A stretch of 64,000 nucleotides of DNA, taken from contig JABSRZ010000005.1 in assembly GCA_013214705.1 (NCBI GenBank), positions 1 through 64,000 on the forward strand, written 5' to 3'. Origin of the DNA: Hyphomicrobiales bacterium (GTDB lineage Bacteria > Pseudomonadota > Alphaproteobacteria > Rhizobiales > OSC116). This document shows, piece by piece, positions 19,388 to 27,454 of this stretch (positions within the stretch are counted from its first letter, which is position 1; every line of letters begins with the position of its first letter). The notes below the pieces were generated by a model. It saw only the letters and a program-made list of their open reading frames with translations, was not told where the DNA came from and made no database searches. Position numbers and translations under genes: made by a program.

Positions 19388-19641
19388 GGGAGTTGTCCGG
19401 CAAGTTTGTGCTGAGTTTCGGGAAACTGCCAACACTGAACCAGTGTGGGTAAAAGGGTCGAGCCAATTTATTGGCGAACTTGCCGACTGAGGCCGCCCGT
19501 TAGGGCGTAGCAAGCAAACGGAGTTTGCGCACGCAGTGTTAAACAGAGAGAAGGCCGTAGGCCGCCCGAACGTATAAAATGCAAGCACCCCTGTGCCAGC
19601 AGGAGCGCTAACTGTCGCTGAAACCCTTGAGCAAAATTTCA
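19388..19641 (+). repeat. Dispersed repeat, module A joined to module B core
   Basis: Module A runs about 19463-19545 and shows three hairpins: CCAAT/ATTGG, CGCCC-GTTA-GGGCG and GCAAAC-GGA-GTTTGC (19514-19528), then GCGCACGCAGTG. It is followed by the module B core (about 19570-19620) GAACGTATAAAATGCAAGCA ... CAGGAGCGCTAAC. The segment at 19390-19455, with GGCAAGTTTGTGCTGAGTTT, recurs inverted at about 60172-60232. The mosaic shows that A and B are modules of one family. Confidence 0.85.
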
Positions 19642-19645
19642 AAAG

Positions 19646-20251
19646 CTAAAATGGCTTCCTAGCCTTTACCGCTGCACTCAGAGTACCTTCATCCAGATAA
19701 TCTAACTCGCCGCCGACCGGCACACCATGCGCCAAAATGGTAATTTCGACATCACACAATGCCAAAGCGTCGGTTAAATAATGAGCGGTGGTTTGGCCGT
19801 CTATAGTGGCGTTTAAGGCCAATAATACCTCTTTAACTTCGGGTTTGGCAGCCCGCTCGGCCAATTTGGATATGTTCAATTGCTCTGGCCCGATGCCATC
19901 TAATGCCGACAATGTGCCGCCTAGCACCAAATACTTGCCTTTGATGACATTTGCCCGCTCTAGCGCCCACAGGTCGGCCACACTTTCGACCACGCAGATC
20001 ACATCTTGGGTGCGTTTTGGGTTGCTGCAAATGGCGCAGGGGTTGCTAACGTCTAAATTTCCGCATTCTACACAAGTGTCGACATTTTCGGCCGCGTCAT
20101 CTGCCGCCCGGGCTAAAGGCCGCAGCAATTGTTCTTTTTTTTGAATCAAGTGCAAAGTCGCGCGCCGCGCACTACGGGGGCCAAGCCCCGGCAGGCGCGA
20201 TAATATTTGAATCAGCCGCTCAATTTCGGCGCCGGCTTTATACCCGCTCAT
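19646..20251 (-). CDS. recR: Recombination protein RecR
   Basis: 201 residues from ATG 20251; a TTG two codons upstream is possible. RecR works with RecF and RecO to load RecA at gaps. Helix-hairpin-helix: [19 protein letters not shown]. The Cys4 zinc finger is CVEC ... CAIC, followed by the TOPRIM segment [14 protein letters not shown] and [12 protein letters not shown] lies about 7 nt before the ATG. Downstream of ybaB with a 20-nt gap, in the classic dnaX-ybaB-recR operon. Confidence 0.97.
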   Translation of the reverse strand: MSGYKAGAEIERLIQILSRLPGLGPRSARRATLHLIQKKEQLLRPLARAADDAAENVDTCVECGNLDVSNPCAICSNPKRTQDVICVVESVADLWALERANVIKGKYLVLGGTLSALDGIGPEQLNISKLAERAAKPEVKEVLLALNATIDGQTTAHYLTDALALCDVEITILAHGVPVGGELDYLDEGTLSAAVKARKPF

Positions 20252-20271
20252 AATCAACCTATCTTGTAAAT

Positions 20272-20607
20272 TTAAAGGCCTAAATTCATGCCTTCAGGCA
20301 ATTGCATGCCGCCCATAATTTCTTTGGTTTTTTCGGCCACCAAAGCTTCGAGTTTTTGTTTGGCATCATTATGCGCTGCCATAATTAGGTCTTCTAAAAT
20401 TTCGGCTTCATCGGGTGTTAATAAACTTGGGTCTAGTTTCATACCCTTGATTAGCCCTTTGCCGTTTAAAGTCACTTTCACCATGCCGCCGCCCGAAGCG
20501 CCTTCTACGCTCAATAGCTCTACCTGCTGTTGCATGTCGGCCATTTTGCTTTGCATTTCTTGGGCTTGTTTCATCATTTTGCCCATATCACCCATTTTTC
20601 CAAACAT
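20272..20607 (-). CDS. YbaB/EbfC-family nucleoid-associated protein
   Basis: 111 residues. A small DNA-binding protein with the usual Met/Gln-rich N-terminal helix ([20 protein letters not shown]), a central beta region with [13 protein letters not shown], and a C-terminal helical part ending [13 protein letters not shown]. The family binds DNA as a dimer. Encoded between dnaX and recR with gaps of 8 and 20 nt, so almost certainly co-transcribed. Confidence 0.95.
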   Translation of the reverse strand: MFGKMGDMGKMMKQAQEMQSKMADMQQQVELLSVEGASGGGMVKVTLNGKGLIKGMKLDPSLLTPDEAEILEDLIMAAHNDAKQKLEALVAEKTKEIMGGMQLPEGMNLGL

Positions 20608-20615
20608 ATCTATTC

Positions 20616-22628
20616 CTAATCCATATCGTTTAAATCGATGATTTCACTAATGATCGCACCGTCAAATTGTGCCAATGTGTATTTTATCAAATCTTCTTGG
20701 CTAAATTTTGCCAGTTTAATTTGTTTTTTGGCAAATAATTTTTCGCGCAAGGTTGTGGTTTCGGCGCTTTGGCTGCGTGGGTCAAAAGTCACCAGCCAAT
20801 TCTCGCCAGTCCACTCGCTTAGCAATGCCATAAGTTGTTTGGGCATGTTTTTATCGGCCTGCGGCAACGGCTTTAAATGAATTTCACCAATTTTATAACT
20901 GATGAGCAGTACATTGCCGAGCAGTTCGAGGCTCAGCAGCAATTCGCGTTGTTTGCGCACCAAGATGACCAGATCTTCAAAATTATTCGGGCTATATATA
21001 TAATCGCTCGCCGTTGCTGAGCCATTATTTTTGGTATAGGGCTGTTCGAATTCGGAGGGGGCTGCCTCTGCAATGTCATAAAATGCCGCGTCATCATTTT
21101 GGTCGCTATCGATTGATAGATTATCTGCATATTGCGACAAATCATTCTGAGTTTTTGCCGGTTCTGGCCGTAGCTCTACCACATTATCCTTGGCTATTTG
21201 ATCTATAATTTCGGGCGTTGGTTCTGATATTGCTGAGGGTTGCATTTGTACCGCTGTGGCTGTGTTTGATGGCGGGAAACTTAGCAAATTTGTCGTTGAA
21301 TTGCTAGCCTCAGACGCTAGGCTTTGCGGCGTTACACTTTGAGATATAGCGCTAACGCCAGAGGTGCCGCCGTTATTTTGTGGCTGTGAGGCGGGTGTGC
21401 CGTCAGCAGATTGTGGGCTAGCTGCGCCAGTTTGGGCTTTTTGCGCGATTAATTTTTTAATCACATCATCTGGGTTGGGCAATTGTGCGCCATAACCCAG
21501 CCTAATCAGCGCCATTTCGGCGGCGGCAAACGGTTTGGGGGCATTTTTAACTTCATCCATGCCTTTAAGCAGCATTTGCCAAGCCTTGGCCAATGAACGC
21601 ATCGAAAGTTTGGCCGCAAATTCATTGCCTTTGTCATGCGCTTCTTTTGACCAGACATTGTCTTGCAAATTTTCGATGACTTTTAACCGCGTAATCCAAT
21701 GGCTTATCTCGGCCAATTCGGCCAAAATGCGCAACGGGTCGGCACCTTCATCATATTGGTTTTTAAATTCGGCCAATGCCTCGGGCAATTTGCCTTGCAT
21801 AAGATTTTCAAACAGGTCAAATATGCGCATTCTATCGGCAATGCCCAACATTTGCCTGACATTCTCGTCACTCACGCCGTCTTTGGCACCGCCTGCCATG
21901 GCAATGGCTTGGTCGAGTATCGACAGGCCATCACGGGCGCTGCCCTCGGACGCTTGGGCGATGATGGCCAATGCGTCATCTGACACTTTTACGCCTTCTT
22001 TAACCGCAATTTCGGCAAATAAATCTTTAAGCTGTTGCGCGTCTATGCGCCGCAAATCAAACCGTTGGCAGCGCGACAATACGGTGACCGGTATTTTTTG
22101 AATTTCGGTGGTGGCGAAGATAAATTTAACATGCTCTGGCGGCTCTTCGAGGGTTTTAAGCAGGCCGTTAAAAGCCGCTGTGGTCAGCATATGCACTTCG
22201 TCAATTATATAAACTTTATAGCGCGCATCGACCGGTTTATAACGCACCGATTCGATAATCTCGCGAATGTCGCCAATGCCGGTGCGCGACGCGGCATCCA
22301 TTTCGAACACGTCAATATGGCGGCTATCCATAATGTCTTGGCAATGGATGCCCAATTTGGGCATAATGGTTGTGGGTTTGGTAACGCTGCCATCGGCTAG
22401 TTCATAATTTAGCGCACGAGCCAAAATACGCGCCGTGGTGGTTTTGCCAATGCCTCTAACCCCTGTTAAAATATAGGCTTGGGCAATGCGCCCGGTTTCA
22501 AATGCATTTTGCAAGGTTTGCACCATTGCATCATGGCCGATCATATCCTCAAAATTATGTGGCCGGTATTTGCGCGCCAAAACCTGATAGGCGGCTTGTG
22601 GTTTGGGTTTTGGCTTATCGTCACTCAT
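20616..22628 (-). CDS. dnaX: DNA polymerase III subunit gamma/tau
   Basis: 670 residues. Clamp-loader ATPase. N-terminal AAA+ domain: ARKYRPHNFEDMIGHDAMV, Walker A GVRGIGKTTTA (about residues 56-66), Walker B YIIDEVHML, sensor FIFATTEIQKIPVTVLSRCQ. The usual Cys4 zinc site is reduced: only GIHCQDIMDSRHIDV remains, a form I associate with rhizobial DnaX. A low-complexity Gln/Ser/Pro linker (about 400-540) leads to the tau-type C-terminal domain. I saw no poly-A slippery run in the coding strand before the linker, so a frameshifted gamma form is not indicated. First gene of the operon; the SRP RNA lies just upstream. Confidence 0.97.
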   Translation of the reverse strand: MSDDKPKPKPQAAYQVLARKYRPHNFEDMIGHDAMVQTLQNAFETGRIAQAYILTGVRGIGKTTTARILARALNYELADGSVTKPTTIMPKLGIHCQDIMDSRHIDVFEMDAASRTGIGDIREIIESVRYKPVDARYKVYIIDEVHMLTTAAFNGLLKTLEEPPEHVKFIFATTEIQKIPVTVLSRCQRFDLRRIDAQQLKDLFAEIAVKEGVKVSDDALAIIAQASEGSARDGLSILDQAIAMAGGAKDGVSDENVRQMLGIADRMRIFDLFENLMQGKLPEALAEFKNQYDEGADPLRILAELAEISHWITRLKVIENLQDNVWSKEAHDKGNEFAAKLSMRSLAKAWQMLLKGMDEVKNAPKPFAAAEMALIRLGYGAQLPNPDDVIKKLIAQKAQTGAASPQSADGTPASQPQNNGGTSGVSAISQSVTPQSLASEASNSTTNLLSFPPSNTATAVQMQPSAISEPTPEIIDQIAKDNVVELRPEPAKTQNDLSQYADNLSIDSDQNDDAAFYDIAEAAPSEFEQPYTKNNGSATASDYIYSPNNFEDLVILVRKQRELLLSLELLGNVLLISYKIGEIHLKPLPQADKNMPKQLMALLSEWTGENWLVTFDPRSQSAETTTLREKLFAKKQIKLAKFSQEDLIKYTLAQFDGAIISEIIDLNDMD

Positions 22629-22728
22629 GTTAGATCTGCTGCTTAAGGTGGATTCGTTATAGATATTGTAAAGCGCAATAAGCCATTAGGCAAAAAAATA
22701 ATGCCAAATCAAAACTATATACATGAGG

Positions 22729-22827
22729 AAAAAGGAAGTTGGACAATAACCCATGAAAAAATCGTTGTGGCTGCTTCCTTCCGGATCTGACCAGGTTGGC
22801 GAAACACATGCCCATCGCCAACTTCCC
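22729..22827 (-). ncRNA. ffs: Signal recognition particle RNA (4.5S type)
   Basis: The minus strand contains the conserved SRP apical core ACCTGGTCAGATCCGGAAGG then AAGCAG. Terminal stem: GGAAGTTGG (22826-22818) pairs perfectly with CCAACTTCC (22742-22734), followed by TTTTT. Upstream, TTGTAT and CATATA (22839-22834) are 17 nt apart, a sigma70-like promoter placing the start near 22827. The roughly 99-nt length and position upstream of dnaX fit a bacterial small SRP RNA. Confidence 0.93.
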
Positions 22828-22871
22828 AACCCCTATATGCTCTTTTGCAATTAAAAATACAAGTGGTTTTT

Positions 22872-23732
22872 TTAACTTGCTACATATTTATTGCGAAAAT
22901 CATTGCGCTTATAGGTGCCGAATAGTTTTACATATTTGGTGAAAAACTTTAATTCACTAAACGCATGTTTAACCGCTTCATCATCTGGATGACCCTCGAT
23001 TTCGGCGTAAAATTGTGTCGCGCTAAAATTGCCTTCGACTTGGTAGCTTTCGAGCTTTATCATATTAATGCCATTGGTGGCAAAACCGCCCATTACCTTA
23101 TACAAAGCCGCCGGCACATTGGTGACGCGGAATAAAAAACTGGTAATCATAACGCCATCACCTGCCGCCACCGCCACTTCATCGCGCGAGAAAACCACAA
23201 ACCGGGTGGTATTATGCGCCGCATCTTCTATATTTTCGGCCAAAATTTCTAGGCCATAAATATCGGCAGCAATTTTGGGCGCAATGGCGGCTTTTGTTTT
23301 GTCACCCCACTCGCTAACCATACGCGCACTACCGGCCGTATCGGCGGCGACATGAGTTTTGTAACCATGTTGATTGATAAAATTGCGGCATTGCGGCAAG
23401 CCAACAACATGGCTATAAACGTCTTTAATATCGGTCAATTGCGCGCCTTTAACCGCCATCAGGTGAAACCGAATGGGTAAGAAATATTCGGCAATCATAT
23501 GTAGTTTGGAATTTGGCAATAAATGATGAATATCAGCAACTCGACCCGCCAAGCTATTTTCAATCGCAATCATCGCCAAATCGGCCGCGCCATCCTCGAC
23601 CGCTTTAAACGCCATGTCAAAACTATCGCACGGCAAAACATCCATTTCTGGGTAGGCTTGTTGGCACATAATGTGGGAATTTGCCCCGAGCTCGCCTTGG
23701 AAAGCAATGATTCCTTTTTTGGACTTTGGCAT
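22872..23732 (-). CDS. pheA: Prephenate dehydratase
   Basis: 286 residues. Converts prephenate to phenylpyruvate in phenylalanine synthesis. The catalytic domain shows FQGELGANSH, AVEDGAADLAMIAIENSLAG, and NTTRFVVFSRD with the catalytic TRF motif. A C-terminal ACT domain (about 195-270; FRVTNVPAALYKVMGGFATN, MIKLESYQV) is the expected phenylalanine-sensing regulatory part. There is no chorismate mutase domain, so this is the monofunctional type. Divergent from the cytochrome c gene. Confidence 0.96.
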   Translation of the reverse strand: MPKSKKGIIAFQGELGANSHIMCQQAYPEMDVLPCDSFDMAFKAVEDGAADLAMIAIENSLAGRVADIHHLLPNSKLHMIAEYFLPIRFHLMAVKGAQLTDIKDVYSHVVGLPQCRNFINQHGYKTHVAADTAGSARMVSEWGDKTKAAIAPKIAADIYGLEILAENIEDAAHNTTRFVVFSRDEVAVAAGDGVMITSFLFRVTNVPAALYKVMGGFATNGINMIKLESYQVEGNFSATQFYAEIEGHPDDEAVKHAFSELKFFTKYVKLFGTYKRNDFRNKYVAS

Positions 23733-23977
23733 AACGGATCTTTCTTAAATTTGGCCAAAGGTATGAACAAATTGCTGCAAAACACAAGGGCTATATGTTG
23801 AATATATGTTGATTAGCTACTAATTGTCGATGATATGGGCTTATTGGTCTGTTTTGATTTGCTTTTGAGTTTAAAAAATGTTTAATCTAGCAAAAAAATG
23901 GAGACCGGTTAATTTTTATTTAAACCCTGTTTGGTAGATAAGTTTAACCACCAAATCTAAACGTTAAGGCTAGCCGA

Positions 23978-24526
23978 ATGAATTCTACTCAATTGTCAAA
24001 AATTGCCGCTGCCATTGTTATGTCTTTATTGGCATTGATAGTGATTGGCAAACTTACAAGTTTTGTTTACGCGCCCCAAACACCTGATAAACCGGGTTTT
24101 GCAGTGGCGGTTGAAGAGGCACATGACACAGTAGCTGTTGAACAAGCCCCACAAGTAGATTTGGCGGCACTTATGGCCGTTGCTGATGTGGCTAAAGGCC
24201 AAACAGTGGCTAAAAAATGCATAGCCTGCCATACTTTTGAAAAAGGCGGCAAGGACAAAGCTGGCCCTAACCTATATAATGTTTTAAACCGCGAATTAGC
24301 TAGCAATGATGGCTATAAATATTCAAAAGCCTTTGTGGCCAAAAATGCCGAAGGCACAAAATGGGGCTATGAGGAATTGTTTGAATTCTTTAAAAAACCA
24401 AGCGCTTATATTAAGGGCACAGCCATGGGCTTTGGCGGCATTAAAAAAGAAACTCAACGCGCTGACCTAATAGCCTACCTCCGCAGCCTATCCGAGAACC
24501 CAGCCGAATTGCCAATGGCTCAATAA
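23978..24526 (+). CDS. Membrane-anchored cytochrome c (CycM-like)
   Basis: 182 residues. An N-terminal uncleaved anchor (about residues 8-30) precedes an acidic/Ala-rich linker and a class I cytochrome c domain. The heme motif is CIACH (81-85); the axial Met is likely in GTAMGF (Met150). Conserved GPNLYNVLNRELAS and YLRSL close the fold. This matches membrane-bound CycM-type cytochromes that carry electrons from bc1 to aa3 oxidase. The location beside divergent pheA is shared with relatives, in which kdsB usually lies between (recalled, not tested); kdsB is not present here. Confidence 0.88.
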   Translation: MNSTQLSKIAAAIVMSLLALIVIGKLTSFVYAPQTPDKPGFAVAVEEAHDTVAVEQAPQVDLAALMAVADVAKGQTVAKKCIACHTFEKGGKDKAGPNLYNVLNRELASNDGYKYSKAFVAKNAEGTKWGYEELFEFFKKPSAYIKGTAMGFGGIKKETQRADLIAYLRSLSENPAELPMAQ

Positions 24527-24589
24527 TTTCACTGAGTTAAGCGCCACCGCCTATGCACGTGGCAAGAAGCAAACGCGCAATGCTAGGTA

Positions 24590-24780
24590 AAAAGGGCGAG
24601 CCAACTTGTTGGCGAACTTGCCGACTGAGGCCGCCCGTTAGGGCGCAGCAAGCTTTCGGAGAAAGCGCACGCAGTGTTAGGCAAAAAGAGAAAAACCGCG
24701 AGCCAATTTATTGGCGAACTTGGCCATTGAGGCCCGCCCGTTAGGGCGCAGCAAGCACGCGGAGGCGTGCGCCCGCAGGT
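24590..24780 (+). repeat. Two tandem module A repeats upstream of hydroxyacid dehydrogenase gene
   Basis: Copy 1 (about 24596-24680) has CCAAC/GTTGG, CGCCC/GGGCG and GCTTTC-GGA-GAAAGC (24652-24666). Copy 2 (about 24690-24780) has CCAAT/ATTGG, CGCCC/GGGCG and GCACGC-GGAG-GCGTGC (24755-24770). The two differ in stem sequence but both keep pairing. Copy 2 ends about 10 nt before the ATG at 24790, so it must form part of that gene's leader if transcription starts upstream. Confidence 0.85.
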
Positions 24781-24789
24781 ACAACTAAA

Positions 24790-25752
24790 ATGCATAAAAT
24801 TCTCATCGCATCGCTAAAACAATCTAACCAAGGCTGGTATGAAGGTTTTTGCGCCATGGCGCCGCAGGTAAGCATAGACCCCAATGAAATTGCCTATTGG
24901 CCACAGGTGAAGGACTTAAACCAAGTTGAATATTTAGCCGTGTGGAAACCGCCACATGATATATGCGCGCAATTGCCAAACCTAAAAGCCATATTTAACT
25001 TAGGCGCAGGGGTTGACCATTTATTGCTTGATGATAGCCTGCCCAAACATCTGCCAATTGTTCGGATTGTCGATGAAAATCTAACCCGGCGTATGGGTGA
25101 ATATATATTGTTGCAAAGCCTTTACCATTTGCGCAGCATGGGCAAATTGCGCGTGGCGCAACATCAAAAAATATGGTTAAACCATTATGACCCAGATGCC
25201 GCAGATGTTTGCATCGGCATTATGGGGCTAGGCGAATTGGGCAGCCATTGCGCCAAATTGCTGCATCAATTGGGCTTTAAAACCATTGGTTGGAGCAATA
25301 GCGCCAAAAATATTGCTGGCATTGACAGTTATGCTGGACCAGCCGAACTTGAGGCGTTTTTGGGGCAAACAGAAATATTAATTAACCTTTTGCCTCATAC
25401 CCAAGCGACCGAAAAAATGGTGACTTATGAATTTTTGGGCAAATTAAACCACACCGGCGCTTTGGGCGGCGCTAGCTATATAGCTGCCGGGCGCGGCAAA
25501 ACCCATGTTGAAGTGGATATAGCCCGGGCATTAAGGGACGGGCGGTTAAAATCGGCCTCTATGGATGTATTTGAGCAAGAGCCATTGGCGCAAGACAGCC
25601 CGTTATGGGGCTTAGATAATTTGGTGTTGACCCCGCATAACTCCGCCACATCTGACCGCAAAACCGTAAGCCTGCAAATATTACAGCAAATTGCTAACCA
25701 TCGCCAAGGTGGCGCGCTTAAAAACATTGTTGATTTAAAACGTGGTTATTAG
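24790..25752 (+). CDS. D-isomer-specific 2-hydroxyacid dehydrogenase (GhrA-like)
   Basis: 320 residues. NAD(P)H-dependent reductase of glyoxylate, hydroxypyruvate or similar 2-oxo acids. The N-terminal domain has KAIFNLGAGVDHLL; the Rossmann motif is GIMGLGELGS (about 141-150). The catalytic Arg is near SYIAAGRG, Glu in MDVFEQEPL and His in TPHNSA. The usual FINxGRG appears as SYIAAGRG. The overall pattern is closest to the GhrA subgroup; the substrate is not certain. It starts immediately after tandem repeats and converges with the marR gene. Confidence 0.88.
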   Translation: MHKILIASLKQSNQGWYEGFCAMAPQVSIDPNEIAYWPQVKDLNQVEYLAVWKPPHDICAQLPNLKAIFNLGAGVDHLLLDDSLPKHLPIVRIVDENLTRRMGEYILLQSLYHLRSMGKLRVAQHQKIWLNHYDPDAADVCIGIMGLGELGSHCAKLLHQLGFKTIGWSNSAKNIAGIDSYAGPAELEAFLGQTEILINLLPHTQATEKMVTYEFLGKLNHTGALGGASYIAAGRGKTHVEVDIARALRDGRLKSASMDVFEQEPLAQDSPLWGLDNLVLTPHNSATSDRKTVSLQILQQIANHRQGGALKNIVDLKRGY

Positions 25753-25776
25753 GCCATATGGTGGTTTATTGAGCGC

Positions 25777-26106
25777 TTAAACAGCGCGTTTTGCCAGAAT
25801 AAGATCGCCATAATTCTCGACATATAACGCACCCGAAACTGTGCGTTGAATCAGCACATTGCGCCGGTCTGTGGCATCGCGTTTGCGCGCCAACAGCCCC
25901 AACTGGCTCATCGCATCTAAAGCGCGGGTGATGACCGGTTTGGTGACGTTTAACTTTTGCGCCAGACCCCGCACGGTGTGTGGCGCTGGCTCTAGATAAA
26001 CCGTAAATAGGATGGCAAATTGGCGCATTGATAGGTCATGCGCGCCGCTAGACACTTGATCCATCACCACATCATGCCATAATTCTAATGCGTCTCTATT
26101 GTTCAT
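25777..26106 (-). CDS. MarR-family transcriptional regulator
   Basis: 109 residues, near the short end for the family. A winged helix-turn-helix covers most of it: LSMRQFAILFTVYL, then VRGLAQKLNVTKPVITRALD (recognition helix) and a wing with ARKRDATDRRNVLIQRT, where the DxRxxxI pattern is the MarR hallmark. It would bind DNA as a dimer. Its targets are unknown; the nearest candidate is the convergent hydroxyacid dehydrogenase. Downstream of and on the same strand as the two TadE-type genes, with a 104-nt gap. Confidence 0.88.
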   Translation of the reverse strand: MNNRDALELWHDVVMDQVSSGAHDLSMRQFAILFTVYLEPAPHTVRGLAQKLNVTKPVITRALDAMSQLGLLARKRDATDRRNVLIQRTVSGALYVENYGDLILAKRAV

Positions 26107-26210
26107 GTGGAGGCGGCCATTCTATTAAAACTGTAAATTAAAAAATCGTTTCGCAACCGTATTATTACTTAAAATGTTCTGGCTGTAAACCATTTATAGG
26201 CAATTTCAAA

Positions 26211-26810
26211 CTATATGCACGCGGTTTTATCTGACAAACTAACGGTTTTAGTGCTGCGCGGAATGGCGATCATACTATCGCTATATTCAACGGTGCCAGC
26301 CAGATATTTGCCAAAGGGTGAACTATAGGTAAATTCGACAGTTACAAAAATACTATCTTGATTTTCGGGGAATTCTTTGCCCTCAGTGGCGGTGAAATCG
26401 CCACATGGTGCGCCTTCATATTCGGCACCGCCAACGATAATCTTGCCCTCGGCATTTTTACTGCCATTAATATGTTGCCAAATAAGTTTGGGGGTGTCCC
26501 CGGCATTGCCTTGGCGAACGCTCGATATACGATAGCGAATTTCAGTTGAATCTAGCGGCGCGACCAAGGTTTTGACCAACGGGTGCAAGGCGTTTAACTG
26601 AGCGGTACTAATGGAGCTAGATTGCGCCACAATGTCGGCAATGCTAGAGGTGATGTTGCCGAGTTTGCGCACCGCATGAATGTGGCCATAAAGCTCGATG
26701 CAACCAAAAAACAAGGTGATGAGTACGGGGAATATAATGGTGAATTCTATGCTCGCCACGCCAGATTGGTCGCGCAAAAACGGCTTAAATTTGCTGAGTA
26801 ATTTTTTCAT
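26211..26810 (-). CDS. TadE/TadG-family pilus assembly protein
   Basis: 199 residues. The N-terminus has the TadE pattern: a basic stretch, then DQSGVASIEFTIIFPVLITL, the Glu-containing start of a hydrophobic helix (about 17-40). The rest is a beta-rich periplasmic domain with a Cys pair (EYEGAPCGD ... TACI) that may form a disulfide. TadE-like pseudopilins support Flp pilus or surface assembly. GAAGGGG lies 6 nt before the ATG. It follows a second TadE-type gene after 15 nt. No other tad gene (cpaA-F, tadB/C) is in the window. Confidence 0.85.
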   Translation of the reverse strand: MKKLLSKFKPFLRDQSGVASIEFTIIFPVLITLFFGCIELYGHIHAVRKLGNITSSIADIVAQSSSISTAQLNALHPLVKTLVAPLDSTEIRYRISSVRQGNAGDTPKLIWQHINGSKNAEGKIIVGGAEYEGAPCGDFTATEGKEFPENQDSIFVTVEFTYSSPFGKYLAGTVEYSDSMIAIPRSTKTVSLSDKTACI

Positions 26811-26825
26811 ATTTAAGCCCCTTCG

Positions 26826-27347
26826 TTAAAATGGTTCGTTTTTAAAGGCCACAACATGCACTTGCAAATATTGGTTGTCGCCATAATTTGACAGTTGCAC
26901 CACATTGCCAAATGGGTTGATAATGTTATACAGATAGGTTGTGCGTGCCACGATGATGCTATCGCGGCTACCGGCTTTAAACACTTGATTGTTAACTAAT
27001 TTTCCGTCGTCATCAAATAGAGATGGTAAATTTGTACCTGACTCAAAATCGCCAAAAACATCGACCTCGACATTAATTTTATCGCAATTGACTAAGTTGA
27101 AAGTATTGTCGCAAATGATGGTTTTAAATTGTGCGGCATTCATTGTGCCGCTGACTTGGCCGGTGCGAATAAGCCTCGCCGCATTGGCCAGCGAGGATTC
27201 CATCGCCAAATCGGTCAAGAATACATAACCAACTTCGAAAATAGAAAAAACCACTGCCAAAAACATCGGCGCAACCAGTGCAAATTCAATGGCACTGCTG
27301 GCTTTATCACAGCGTAGAAATTTTACAAATATATGAGACAGGGTCAA
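26826..27347 (-). CDS. TadE-like pilus assembly protein
   Basis: 173 residues from a TTG at 27347 that has AAAGGAG 9 nt upstream; an earlier in-frame TTG at 27368 has no such site. The N-terminal pattern is CDKASSAIEFALVAPMFLAV, the TadE motif with conserved Glu entering the membrane helix (about 18-45). A periplasmic domain carries a Cys pair (IICDNTFNLVNC). It pairs with the similar gene 15 nt downstream, so the two probably function as partner pseudopilins. No tad secretion ATPase lies nearby. Confidence 0.85.
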   Translation of the reverse strand: MTLSHIFVKFLRCDKASSAIEFALVAPMFLAVVFSIFEVGYVFLTDLAMESSLANAARLIRTGQVSGTMNAAQFKTIICDNTFNLVNCDKINVEVDVFGDFESGTNLPSLFDDDGKLVNNQVFKAGSRDSIIVARTTYLYNIINPFGNVVQLSNYGDNQYLQVHVVAFKNEPF

Positions 27348-27454
27348 CCCGAAACACTCCTTTACCAATAGGCGTTTTACCGGCCAAGTATAAAGTTGAA
27401 GTCTTATAGATAGGTTAAATTTGTATGAAGGTGGCCATCGGATGAAGATAAAAT

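Noticed and set aside
19646-20257. tRNA or other RNA genes in remaining gaps
   Set aside because: I looked for cloverleaf-like ends and the GTTCRANNC T-loop in intergenic gaps and saw none that fold convincingly; a tRNAscan run would settle it.
20616-22628. Programmed frameshift in dnaX making a gamma form
   Set aside because: No A-AAA-AAG type slippery heptamer with a following hairpin was found in the coding strand near the domain III/IV border.
24596-24780. Short tandem repeats as a CRISPR array
   Set aside because: Only two diverged, self-folding copies of about 85 bp, no unique spacers of constant length and no cas genes.
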